From assembly GCA_002633005.1 (NCBI GenBank), contig NMRA01000525.1, positions 3,974 through 51,036 on the forward strand: 47,063 nucleotides of DNA, given 5' to 3'. The notes under the pieces were generated by a model, which worked only from the letters and a program-made list of their open reading frames with translations, did not search any database and was not told where the DNA came from. Each line of letters opens with the position of its first letter. Position 1 is the stretch's first letter. Shown piece by piece: positions 10,163 to 20,160 of this stretch. Made by a program: the position numbers and the translations under genes. Source of the stretch: Phoronis australis. Lineage: Eukaryota > Phoronida > Phoronidae.

Positions 10163-10184
10163 CGGTTTTACGGCCGTAAAACCG
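10163..10184. other. 22-bp perfect palindrome
   Basis: CGGTTTTACGG followed directly by its reverse complement. It sits just after TTTAAAGGGACATTG, which looks like a transposon end, so it may be the tip of a foldback element. Confidence 0.6.
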
Positions 10185-10369
10185 CATTTATGAGATTATT
10201 GCTGGATGACGTAGACTTTCTGACGTTATTTGCTTTGGCCAGAGCTACGAAACAATAAGACCTGATGTGTTTTTGCAATTCTGACGCCTGACAGAAAAGG
10301 CCGGTGTCTCGAATCTGCTTTAATGCTCATCTTAGAAAATGAAGTTCTCTTGTCGGTGATGTCATTTTA

Positions 10370-10735
10370 AGTTGTTTACTCATCTCGATGGTTCGTGAAA
10401 GTTACAAGACATACGAAACAATTGACATAGCTTGCACAACTATCCAGTAACGTGCTTTGTTGATTTCTGCTCGCAAACATTGGCATGTTTTTCTCGGCCA
10501 TTTTGTTTTCACCTTATGGACTTGTGGAGAATTGCTCGACTACATCAACCTTCATAGGATAGTCGGCTATTCAGTACTTCTATGTTTCAGTTGGCTTGTG
10601 GGGTGCATCGCTTGAAAAACTAATGTCCGGTAGCTAGCTTCTCTCAAAAATGTTGTGACTATTTGGAATAGAAAATGTTCAAGACGTAACACAAATGAGT
10701 GTAAGTACATTGTAAAACATGTATATGGGCTCTGC
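10370..10735 (+). repeat. Dispersed repeat, copy 1 (second copy 39320-39740)
   Basis: Shared blocks in the same order include TTGTTGATTTCT, GATAGTCGGCT, GGATCGCTTGAAAAA (here GCATCGCTTGAAAAA) and ACTAATGTC, then a TGTGACTATTT-like block and a GTAAGT...AAAACATGT end. There is no ORF. Family unknown. Confidence 0.65.
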
Positions 10736-10770
10736 GAGGAGGAAGTTGTCCTTGTGTATGCCTATTCGGT

Positions 10771-10917
10771 GTGGACGTTGGGGCACGCCTCCTAAAGGTA
10801 AATGGGTGCATATACATGTGTGGACGTTGGGGCACGCCTCCTAAAGGTAAATGGGTGCATATACATGTGTGGACGTTGGGACACGCCTCCTAAAGGTAAA
10901 TGGGTGCATATACATGT
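10771..10917 (+). repeat. 49-bp tandem repeat, three copies
   Basis: Copies begin at 10771, 10820 and 10869, each starting GTGGACGTTGGGRCACGCC, and are identical except for one base. Near-identity implies recent expansion or gene conversion. Confidence 0.95.
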
Positions 10918-11018
10918 GTCTAATAATGTCCCCTTTATTAAAACATGAAATTATTGGAGGTCTGTGGTTTTAAAAATACCTTTCTTTGTAGTTTGTAACC
11001 CAAAAAGTAAGCCCATTC

Positions 11019-11180
11019 CAGTGGCGGATCTAGGATATCACAAGGGGGAGGCCAAACATTTTGTTCGGCTGTAAGCATTTGCGCAAACCACGAGTGTAGA
11101 TGCGCATAGCACCGAATGGGGGGAGGTCGGGGGGGAAAGCCCCCTCCCGCCCAGGAAATTTTTCTGTTTTTTCCTCTAAA
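11019..11180 (+). mobile_element. CAGTGGCGGATC-type element, left end
   Basis: Begins CAGTGGCGGATCTAGG and is followed by G-rich and C-rich tracts (GGGGGGAAAGCCCCC). It shares its end with 11725 and 29600. The right end is unclear; a tRNA-like SINE head at 11277 may lie inside a larger composite. Confidence 0.55.
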
Positions 11181-11276
11181 CATCAAGCATTTTCCTTAAT
11201 TCCTGAAGTATTATCCAAGATAAAAAGGCAAAATAAAAACACTACGAACGTGTCAAACAGAAAAAAACTACCAGTA

Positions 11277-11340
11277 CCAGAGACTCGAACTCACCACCCG
11301 GCGGATAGAGCGCGCGTGCTTTACCACTACACCACCACGA
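11277..11340 (-). mobile_element. tRNA-derived SINE head (glycine-like)
   Basis: On the minus strand the sequence has an A-box-like GGTGTAGTGGTAAAGC and a B-box-like GAGTTCGAGTCTC at the right spacing. The acceptor and T stems do not pair well, so this is a tRNA-derived promoter region and not a functional tRNA. An A-rich tract with AAATAAAAAC lies on the other side. Confidence 0.5.
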
Positions 11341-11724
11341 CTTACCAACTAATTAGGAGACCTACTCGTTTATGGTAAACAGCGTTTGCGCGCGAAACCT
11401 ACTTCTTTTTGTAATGCTTATTACAGGTTTTATATTTTGTGCACTCAGTTCTTAACAAATGTGTTGTATTTAAAATAGTCTTCAAATACCCAAAAGTCCA
11501 AATCCGTTTTTCTTGTTGGCAATAATGACGGGATTGCTTTAGAAATCGTCTTAAGTTAAGGTTTGACAAAGAGAGAATTACAAGTTTCTGAGTGATTCAC
11601 TAAGGCTTCGATTAAAATTCACATCTTACCAGCAGCTTCTGGTTTTTCATCGTCACTCAGGTTCCATTTTTTTTAAAAATGAAGTAAATTTTCTTCATTG
11701 CACAGTGGAGCAGACGACGGAAAC

Positions 11725-11880
11725 CAGTGGCGGATCTACGGGAGGGTTCAGGGGTTTTAACCCCCCCCCCCTTGGGCCAGGACCCAAAAATTAAAAAAAA
11801 CGTCTCCAGCAAAACAAAAACGGCACCGCCAACGTGTGTAAACCCCAAGTAAACCAACTTGGAAAAAATGAGGGGGGGGG
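11725..11880 (+). mobile_element. CAGTGGCGGATC-type element, second left end
   Basis: Starts CAGTGGCGGATCTACGGG and is followed by GGGGTTTTAACCCCCCCC and a later GGGGGGGG tract, the family layout. Both tracts are prone to sequencing error. Confidence 0.5.
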
Positions 11881-12685
11881 TTCAATCTGAAAATATATTT
11901 TTTGCATTGTGAATTGCTGTTATGAAAATCAACGCGTTTCGAGTCTTCGTGGCTCATCGGCAAAAGCCCGGAGATCAATTGTGCGCGCTTCCGTCGACAC
12001 TTCTGAAGTAGCCAAGCATTTTAGATGGACCACCGCTGAAAGAGCAGTTCTATAGCTGATTTCTTTAGGTAACTAACTTCTTTAGTCTAAGGTATGTTTT
12101 GGTTTGATTAGGGGAAATACTGTGGTGCCGCAACTCTGATATTCAGGCGAATTGACGTGCAACGTTTTTACCTCATCTGTCATGCCGTGTCATCCTATTA
12201 CACCCAACACGTTTGTAACTCGAATTTGACTGGTGTATAGTAAAGTTGTCTTGCGCAATATCATACAGTGTACATGTACATGTAATNGGGTAGAATGGTT
12301 CCAAGAGCAGCAAACCATTGGATCCGATGTACAGATTCCTCGGCAGTCTAGACAACAGAAAGATAGGACCAACATTCCTGGAGAAACACCCAGGTAATAA
12401 GTTATAATTATACACAGTTTGTAATAATGTCGGTTTTTTATGCTTGTGTACAATGACATGCCAAATTTACCCAGTACAGCAGAGGGTCTACGAGCGCACA
12501 GTTAAATCTGTTCTCAATACTTGTTTCTTCCAGTTAACACTACAGAACGGTGCAAAAACCCTTCCTAGACAACCTCTCGCAGCAGTTGACCACCAGATAT
12601 GTAAACTACACGTATGAGCAACCACTGGGGATTAAAAGAAGTCTAGAGAGAAGTTTTCGATTCAAAGTTTTTTGCGAAGTACGCT

Positions 12686-12970
12686 TTAGGTCTCGCGGCG
12701 GACCAGGCCAGCTTGATTTGTGTAGATATCGAGTTTCAGTGTACTTCTGGTCCCTCGGCGAACTAGTCTTGTGATGTTTTTTACCAAACTGTGCTTTGTA
12801 AATCTATTTATCTCAGCCAGTACTGTTTGGTCCCGCGGCAGATCGACTATTTTCGTAGGTATAATAAGCACAGGTGTACTTTTGGTCTCGTGACGGACCA
12901 GGCCAGAGTTTTTGTGTACTCTCAGTGTACATCTGGTCCCTCTGCGAACTGCTCCTGTATATCTTTTCAC
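12686..12970. repeat. Diverged tandem repeat, period about 200 bp
   Basis: Two blocks share GGTCTCG, GCGGACCAGGCCAG, then CAGTGTAC and CTGGTCCCTC followed by GCGAACT. They start near 12688 and 12885. A further GGTCCCGCGG piece near 12830 suggests a third decayed unit. Low-confidence ORFs across it are repeat artefacts. Confidence 0.6.
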
Positions 12971-13544
12971 CACGCTGTAGGCCTACAGAGTGCTTTGGTT
13001 TAGAGAAACTGTTTTCAGATGATTTGTTTCCTGATACATTTGACGTTTTTCAATTGTTGTCAACATGATTCAGCTTAATAAAGTGATACTTAATTGTTTA
13101 TTGTCGCTTTTAATAATAGACTATGAGCTGCGAGCACCATCGTTCGCCAGTTTTTCTCGTAACGAGACAGAACACGTTTATTTCCGGACTAACAGTACAG
13201 GTCTTCGTTCTTAAACAGCTTGAGGCTGTTGTGATCATCTGATATTCAAGTTTTTACGCCCCGTCGGTGCTCCTTATGCTCCTGAATATTTGGTAGTTGT
13301 CTAAACCCCTGTATACACAACACACTTTTTCATATGCCGCTAAAAGGTGTGTGTAAGCAGATTTTCCAACAAAAATTTTTGCTGGTGGTGCGACTCATAC
13401 CCAGATGTGCACAAATATGGTTTCACGATACTTATGAGCCAAGTTCATGTGACGAAATCGAGAAGGGTTTTTAATTATCTTAAGAAAAACTCCAGGGACA
13501 TGTTAAGTGTCAGAAACGTACCAGAATGCATGGAAATTTCACTA

Positions 13545-13845
13545 TTTGGCTACAAAAACAAGAAAGTTGTCTTACACGGGAAGCGGGTTTACCCCTCCCA
13601 AACTCCGCCCCTCCCCCCGCTCGGCGCCACGCGCCTCGGATTCGATCTTTGCGGGAATCCTAAACCCCCCCTTAAAAAAAATAATTGCAGGCGGTCTGAT
13701 ACACGTTGCACCAGACGTGCGCAGGCCTCGCATGTGGGCCCATTGCACTGATCACCTGGAAATATTTTTATGCTTTATTAATATATGGTTAAAACCGAGC
13801 TGAGGAGCTAGAAACCTGGCTCAAGGGTTTAGCAGTGTGACNNNG
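13545..13845 (-). mobile_element. Composite: G/C-tract element fragment plus SINE tail
   Basis: The part at 13545-13660, read on the minus strand, resembles the left half of the 29600 element (GAATCCGAGGC, GGCGCCGAGCG, TTCCCGTGTAAGA). From 13690 to 13845 it matches the body of the SINE at 26848 (GCGGTCTGATACACGTTG, GGTTAAAACCGAGCTGAGGA). The tRNA-like head is missing; the match stops at an nnn gap. Confidence 0.6.
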
Positions 13846-13914
13846 ACACTTGAAATTGGATCTGAGCCCCCCCCCCAAACACTAAAACTGCACACATTTA
13901 AATCTTGTTTCATC

Positions 13915-14043
13915 CGTATAATTTTAATTACCGGGGTTAATTAATAAACTCAACATTTCCCTACGCTCTTGCTGTTTCATTTTTTTGCGGCAGCCAAGGG
14001 GGGGAGGGGCCGGGCCTCCTGGGGCCCCCCGTAAATCCGCCTA
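13915..14043 (-). mobile_element. AGGCGGATTTA-type element, copy A
   Basis: The reverse complement of 31975-32105, sharing AGGCGGATTTA, the G/C tract, TTGGCTGCCGCAAAAAAA and AAACAGCAAGAGCG. Both end near a CCCCGGTAATTAAAATTATACGG block. It has no ORF. Confidence 0.7.
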
Positions 14044-14285
14044 TGCATTCGCTGGAAATTGTTTCTGAAATGCCGCCATTCCAGTGGCGACTATGTGTGG
14101 CTCTTCAGAAACATGGACGTCACACTCCATTGTTTTAGGCTTTTAAAGTCGTACAATAAACAAGGTGAGCCTGGTCTTTTTAGCAAAAAGCAAGAAAACT
14201 CCTCAAAATGTCGCCCACAGAATACTGTACCATCCCAAAGAAGCACGCATTGAATCACGAGCAATTGTTTTTGTGGCATACACTG

Positions 14286-15160
14286 TACCTCGAATGTTGA
14301 ACATGCTCGATTTGGGGAAGTCCTATTGATCTCTGTTAGGCTTTTTCTTGGCTGTAATTTTTGTGTCATTGGACATTCTGTGCTCAGTGCGGCATGATTG
14401 TTCATTTTGAAATAATTTTTGCATGTACCTCGAATATCTACCACACGGTTCAAATTGTAAATACCATTCTGAATGTGAGATGTTCTAGAGTTTCTGCTAG
14501 TCCCAATACAGAATGGTTAATCAGCCATATGCTACTTAGCAATCAGTGGCATGCAGTGCAGAACTATTTTGTGGTACCTCGAATATTTGAACTACCTCAA
14601 TCTTTTTGGCGGGGTCTGGCGGACCCTCTCCAGAAGCACAAAAATGGTTCCAAGTGATCAGTGCAGTGGGCCCGCATGCGTGGCCTGTACCAGAGCTACT
14701 GCATTGGTTTCTTTAATTCCAGAAGCCAGTTGCGTAATAGGTCATTCGATGCTCGCTGTGGGAAGATTAGTCATTAGTTTTCTCCAGTGCTTCGAGTATA
14801 TATTCCTTCTCACATTTACAAGAGCACTCCTTTGGGTGAATATTTTCTATTTTGGGCCCAATCCATAGCGCATTTTCTCCGGCTGCCATTTAGTCGTCAC
14901 TGGTCTGTTCTGAATCGTATGGAGTTGTTTTTGTGATGCCTCGAATGTTTGAGCTAACTCACTTTTGGAGTCTTTTTTTAAAAGCCCCGTCAAAAACTTA
15001 AAAGTTTCTGACGGGACCTTTACATTTTCTGTCATGGGTCATTCCGTGCTCAATCAGTTTTGGTCCCCAGGGCCACATCCAGAGTGCAAGACATCCGTTT
15101 TCTTTATATATTGGTGTGCTTCTGTGGTCATATGTTGGTACCTCGTTCATCTGTGCTAAG
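14286..15160. repeat. Very diverged tandem array around GTACCTCGAAT
   Basis: The words GTACCTCGAATNTTGAAC and TTTTTGTGRTACCTCG recur near 14286, 14424, 14572, 14937 and 15138. A second word, GTCATTCNRTGCTC, follows near 14367, 14741 and 15036. The period is irregular, about 290-360 bp. Open frames in it are not convincing. Confidence 0.5.
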
Positions 15161-15442
15161 TGCTCTGGGATGCTGGTCTATGAACTTGGTCATTTCTTTA
15201 AGTAATATGCGTTATTTCTAATACAATCTACAATTTGCAGCTGAACTTACAGAATCTGAATTTACTGAATTCAGTTGCTTATTAGGGCATACTCTGCTTT
15301 ACTATGAAGGCCAAATTATTTGATTTTTTGTGTATTCGACATTGTGGTATGAACTGAGTCGTAGCCACTCGTTAACTTGCTTCGGTGAGCGTGTCTCTTT
15401 ATTCCTGTTGACCTCTGCTGTATCTGTGCAAACGGCCTTCCG

Positions 15443-15578
15443 TTCAGTAACGGTAGGACCTCGCTGAAAAGCAAGACTTCGCGAGATTTCGTGAGATATT
15501 GCCGTGTATTTTGAATGAGAACACGTGACTATGTCTAGATTTTAGCTAGGTCCTAGCGTAGATCCTAGCGTTACTGGA
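15443..15578 (+). mobile_element. CTAGG-rich MITE, copy 2
   Basis: Inverted ends TTCAGTAACGGTAGGACC and GATCCTAGCGTTACTGGA flank the family interior (GCGAGATTTCGTGAGATATT, CACGTGACT). No ORF. Confidence 0.8.
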
Positions 15579-17042
15579 CGCACGCCGGCTTTAGTGACCT
15601 GTTGATCGAGCTGCCCTCTATCGGCGAATATGGATTGAAAGACAACTCAAAGCAGCCAATCCTTTACGAAGATAAAGTGAATGAATTCAGGGATTGAGGA
15701 AGCGTCGTGGTTAAACCGTGGCTGCCAACATAGGCGTTGGGCCGGGGCAGTCGAGAAAAGAAAGGCAGCAAAAGAGAACTTTTGTCAACTAATAGTGCTT
15801 CTTGATTTAGCCTTTGATGACCCTCAGTTGGCCAGGACATTGTTGTTGGGGCTTCCATTTTGCAGCGTATATCGACACAGCGCACTTGAAAATATGCAAT
15901 TAATCATTCGCACGGAAAAGTATAGAAAACTTGCAAAGCAAGGGTTTTGCAGAGCATAGTAATTCACTAGATTCAAGAAGACAACTTTAAGGAACCAGGA
16001 ACCATTCTCTGGCAAGGTATAATGGAGTCAGCAGTCAGTGGCTCTCTTTCTTCATTTTCTCTGCGAACCTGACAGATACACTGAAGTAAAAAGCAATTTT
16101 GAAACAGACCCAAAGACAGCATACTGGGAACCCCACCCTTTCATTCATTCAAAAGCATGACCCTAATAACATGAACTTTCCTTAAACTAAGTGGGCTATA
16201 CAAATGAATCTGGGTCGGAGTGCCATCACAGACGGATAGGTACGAGGTGACCTCCCCGTATCAAGTGAATCCAAGTTGAGCTGTCCAGCGGCTAATCTAG
16301 TTGAACCAATCTGTATCTTCTTATCAGTTGGCGTGAGCTGTCAGCTCAGAGCTATAGTTCACTTGAGGCGCACAGCCCCGCTCCCAGCCTTTAGGCCTCA
16401 TTCTCACTCAGCATGAAATTCTGTTGTTACTCAAGGCTGGCTCCCGGGAATTTGTCGCCCAATTTTGGTGGGCGTGGGAGGTACAAAACTGGTAACATCT
16501 AGAGAATGGTTGGCAGAGGTGGTGGTATAGGATGGGGCAAACATTTGGCGACATTGACTTTGTTTGTGGTCCCTTTTCCTACGAGCTTGATATTACGTAT
16601 ATCTCGAGCGATGCCAAGCCATCAGTGGCGATTTTGTCGTTGGAGTGAATGGCAATATGACACCTCTCAATGGACAGATTTATAGGGCAATCGGTGAATG
16701 ATTAGCCAAGTACAGGGTGCTTTGATCGTGGCGTTGTTTGCATTAACTATAGGCCTACACACATTGGCGAACATCATGGTTGACTTTGTTCAAAAGAAGG
16801 AACAAAAGGAAGTGTGGTCATTGTGAAAATAGCGAATTGTGAGATTTTAGAGAACAAAAGGGTAAATATGATGCCGGCAATTGATGTTTTCTATCAGTGT
16901 CAATTCAAATTTCTCAACTAATTTTATTAGCCTACTAGCACACGCCGAGCAAACAAGCCGATGTATTCAACAGAGTGTAGTGACGTACCTCACGATTTGT
17001 AATGCGATCACCCAGGGTACAAGATAAAGTTTCAATCCTTAC
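15579..17042. other. Non-coding interval
   Basis: Contains ORFs of 92 aa (plus, 15681) and 63 aa (minus, 15824) with no domain and no good splice frame. A GAGCTGTCAGCTCAG block near 16335 resembles one near 5590. Nothing else is supported. Confidence 0.4.
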
Positions 17043-17301
17043 CCTGTTAAAATCCAGCTTTTGCACCCCGGTTGGAGTTTCGCCAACAAAACAGCAGTTC
17101 CTCAAACCGGATGTTGTTACGCACTTGAGCACGTTCAGGAAACGTGACTCGATGGCAGAAATAAGTAGTGAGACTAAAATACCAGCGAAGTTGATCGGTT
17201 TAGACTCCATTGCGGATTTAGGATGTCCTACTGGGGTCACAACCAAATTTGGAAGAAATTTCCGCATAAGCCCTAAACTGACGGAATTGTTGGTCGCATC
17301 T
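17043..17301. CDS. Candidate coding exon, strand unresolved
   Basis: On the plus strand an acceptor (AAAATCCAG) at 17057 and a perfect donor (GCATCT then GTAAGT) bound an open 244-nt exon, 17058-17301, that includes MAEISSETKIPAKLIGLDS. On the minus strand an acceptor (CACTTACAG) and a donor (AACAGG then GTAAGG) bound an open exon, 17043-17299, that includes KFLPNLVVTPVGHPKSAMES. Neither peptide is recognised. The plus-strand product is more hydrophilic and has the better donor; the minus-strand one would lie downstream of the Kir gene in the same direction. One is presumably the shadow of the other. Confidence 0.35.
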
Positions 17302-17529
17302 GTAAGTGTTTGCATTACGCTACTTGCCCATGGAATATAACTTTTGGTTTAAAGAATTGTTTTAATTATTCTAAAATACCGTTTTAGTAAAATGGACTAC
17401 AAGATTCAAAATACAATTCAAAGCAAACAAAACATGTTAAGTTGTCCAATAACACCTTCAAAAAGTACAGGGTGCACCTTAACGTCGACACCGGTGATCA
17501 AAAGGACAAGAAGATTGTAACAAGGATGT

Positions 17530-17737
17530 CTTTCCGCTCATAATCGAACGTTCTCAGACTTTCCAACCAGAGTTCGGTATTAACACTCCACTCTCCGATG
17601 TTGACTGTGCTGCTAAGCGGACAACACGAATGCCTTTCCGTTCACAAATGACTGCTCTCAATCTTTCCTGCGATAATTCTATGAACACTCCACTCGCCAC
17701 AGATGGCTGTATTGTAGTCGTCCAACGAATGAACACT
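17530..17737. repeat. 104-bp tandem duplication across the Kir gene 3' end
   Basis: Two diverged copies start at 17530 and 17634 (CTTTCCGCTCA and CTTTCCGTTCA). They share AACACTCCACTC and CGAATG at matching offsets. The second copy contains the Kir stop codon and its last 32 codons or so; the first lies in the 3' untranslated region. Confidence 0.75.
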
Positions 17738-18952
17738 GGTATGGTTCTGCACTCTTGGACTTTCCTTTTCCGCTAAATGTTTTTTGGTGTTCTCGGCATC
17801 ATCGATACAGTTCTTGCTCTCGTGTGACCTCGAATCCTCAACCAGGTCATCGGTATCATAACTGCAAGAAGGTGCTTCGTGAAAGGCTGAATCTAACGTT
17901 TCGCTGCTGAATCTAATCTCTTCCAACTCCCGTTCTTCGTGCTCTTTGGCACTGCACGTTGGCATCGTTACGGACACAGTAGAGTGGAAGTGGGAATAGT
18001 CGGCTTGCAGGTCGCCCGTTTCTGTGTGGAAGCCAATCAATTGTTCGAATTGATGGCCCCAGAGTATCTCTCCTGGGAGGTATGAACTGCGAGTCTGTGT
18101 TTTGCGCCCTGTTGATTCAGCGGCTCCTTCTAACACAACGATCAACTCAAAGTTTTCTTTTTGTACGTCTTCGTTAGACATGTCCCAAAATGGGCTGTTA
18201 CAATCAATGGTGTGCTCAATAATTTGCGGCCACCTCAGAAACAAGCGGTCTCTACCTTCTTCGAATCCAATATCGATATCTTTGTATTCTAGAGGACGTA
18301 TTTCCCCCTCGTCCGTCAACATTTTCTTCACAAAGAGTGCACGCACATGCGCGTCTACCATGTGTGACTTGCGCATGTGCCCAACTCTGAAAAGGAGAAC
18401 GTGGGCGCCATTTCGCTGACAAATTACCGCATTTTGACTGAACATGACAGTTTGTATGCGCTTTTGCGGGCGAGATAATTTTGCAAATACCAAGCCTGTT
18501 ACCAGAGCTTGTATCACAATACCCAGGCAAGACTGAGTCATCATGATTAAAACGGCTTCTGGGCATTCAGTTGTGATTTGGCGGGTTCCGTATCCAATGG
18601 TATGTTGAGTTTCGATACTAAAGAGAAGAGCAGACGAAAATCCATTGACGTCAGAGACACACGGACTGAAGAGAGTGCTGTTTCTGTTGCTGTGCTCGTA
18701 GTCTCTGTGAGCGAACCCGATTAACCACCAAACAAACGCGAAAAGTAACCAACTGCCAACAAACGCCAGAACGCATAATAGCAACGACCAGTGCCAGGGC
18801 ATGTCGACAAATGTTGTAAAAATATCGGAGAGGAAACGACCTGTCGCCTTTTTTGATTTTGATATGTAGCACTCCCCATTCTTTCCTGTTAGGCGGTGCT
18901 CCTTGAACCTCGCATCATTTCGTCTCCGATGCAAACCTCCCAATGATTTCAT
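17642..18952 (-). CDS. Inward-rectifier potassium channel (Kir family), complete
   Basis: The single-exon CDS encodes 436 residues. ATG is the first Met after an in-frame TAG, with G at -3. Kir subunits form tetrameric K+ channels in the membrane gated by PIP2. Visible parts: TM1 at about 55-79; a turret with an N-glycosylation site N91-S-T; C98 and C130, the conserved extracellular pair; pore helix FSIETQH and filter T118-IGYG; TM2 at about 133-157; RPQKR (161-165) and RKSH (194-197), conserved basic PIP2-contact stretches; and the cytoplasmic immunoglobulin-like core to about 335 (LEG, RSSYLPGEILWGH). An acidic, Ser-rich tail follows. Similarity looks closest to Kir2-type channels, but position 148, Asp in Kir2.1, is Gln. 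D200 replaces the Kir2.1 pore Glu (VEAHVRA). The subfamily is not assigned. Confidence 0.95.
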   Translation of the reverse strand: MKSLGGLHRRRNDARFKEHRLTGKNGECYISKSKKATGRFLSDIFTTFVDMPWHWSLLLCVLAFVGSWLLFAFVWWLIGFAHRDYEHSNRNSTLFSPCVSDVNGFSSALLFSIETQHTIGYGTRQITTECPEAVLIMMTQSCLGIVIQALVTGLVFAKLSRPQKRIQTVMFSQNAVICQRNGAHVLLFRVGHMRKSHMVDAHVRALFVKKMLTDEGEIRPLEYKDIDIGFEEGRDRLFLRWPQIIEHTIDCNSPFWDMSNEDVQKENFELIVVLEGAAESTGRKTQTRSSYLPGEILWGHQFEQLIGFHTETGDLQADYSHFHSTVSVTMPTCSAKEHEERELEEIRFSSETLDSAFHEAPSCSYDTDDLVEDSRSHESKNCIDDAENTKKHLAEKESPRVQNHTSVHSLDDYNTAICGEWSVHRIIAGKIESSHL

Positions 18953-19682
18953 TTCGCTACTCCCCTTAAGCGTATACTACACCGTCACAAACGTCCGCTG
19001 TGAAAGACGTCTGGTCCTCCAAAAGACCTGTTAGAAAGCCCAAAAATGCTGTTCCTATCCTCGCGCGATTTTTGAGAGATCGTATTTATCCTGCCTGTTG
19101 GCTTACGAAGTAAATGCATTCATCCTCGCTAGAAGCGCCATCTAATGATACGTATACACGCACGTGTTTTTGTTCAGGGCGAGATAGTAGAATATCTAAA
19201 ATGCCAAAGGGGTCTTGTCAATCATACATTTGTACACGCATACATATACAAAAGCATTGTACATCCAAATTATGACATAACCACTGAAATAAAATATTGA
19301 TAGCAGTGTCATGATCCTAGCCTACGGCTAGTGTGCGGGATGTGAGTCTCAATAGCAGATATAGTACAGATTAAATCTCCAAATCTCTGCCGATACTACA
19401 AGTTGATACCATAGGCAACCGCGGCCTAGGAGGAACAGTTGTGCGATGAGACACGATGCTTTATAAAGTCAGTGTATTTGTATCGGTCGTGTTCTGGCAC
19501 TTGGGGGTTTCCGCTGTGGGATGTGCAGCTGGGACAGTATAAGGTATACACAGGTCAATACAAACACGATTCTTTGTTAAGGAGCTTTAAAGATAATAAC
19601 GTCCTGCCGCCGTCTGTTTTTGTAGCAATATTGGAGCAACATTATACGTGTGCTTTCTGACAAAAAGGCAAGTTTTGATGTA
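18953..19682. other. Kir 5' flank, non-coding
   Basis: Upstream of the Kir start. No TATA box or CpG-dense stretch stands out. The short plus-strand ORF at 19439 has no recognisable domain. Confidence 0.35.
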
Positions 19683-20160
19683 GGCCACTTACCGTTATAA
19701 ATCTGGTCTTGTTTTGTTCCTTAGGAGTGATGTCGTTGAGAAATGATCTCTGAGCTCGAGAAGAAATTTTGGGTACCGGCGTGACCTGAAATTCCATGAA
19801 ATCTGTTGAAACATGTAACGAACTGTTTGTTTCAAGGCGATGAATCACACTTATATTGACTATGGAAGACTTGAGACCAATTTTACCATGACAAGTAGTC
19901 TAAATCAAAACGTTTTTTTACAGAAGGCAGGTATGTAGGACCTTATCATTTCATTTTTGTTGTACGCGAATCATAAAGTTCCTATATTTTGACACTCCCG
20001 CCCTCGTCCGAACATTTTAAAAGCATTTCCAAACATCGCTTTTGAACAGTGTATAAAGCTGAGTATCTGAAAGTTTCATAGAAATCTGATCAGCCATTTC
20101 TGAGATATGTTGTTCCGAAGTTAGCCACATTTGAACATTCCTCTAGGGTTCTACATTACA
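19683..20160. repeat. Diverged dispersed repeat (related to 2641-3760)
   Basis: Contains a reversed copy of the GAGACCAATTTTATAACGG-type motif (19683-19724), a forward one near 19868, AGAAGGCAGG with GTAGGACCTTAT near 19923, and GATCAGCCATTTCTG near 20089. These match the order in the 3.1-3.8 kb region. Confidence 0.5.

Noticed and set aside
11277-11340. A functional tRNA gene
   Set aside because: Internal promoter boxes are present but acceptor and T-stem pairing fail and the flanks look like a SINE.
15681-15959. 92-codon plus-strand ORF
   Set aside because: Protein-like in places but no start context, family or splice partner seen.
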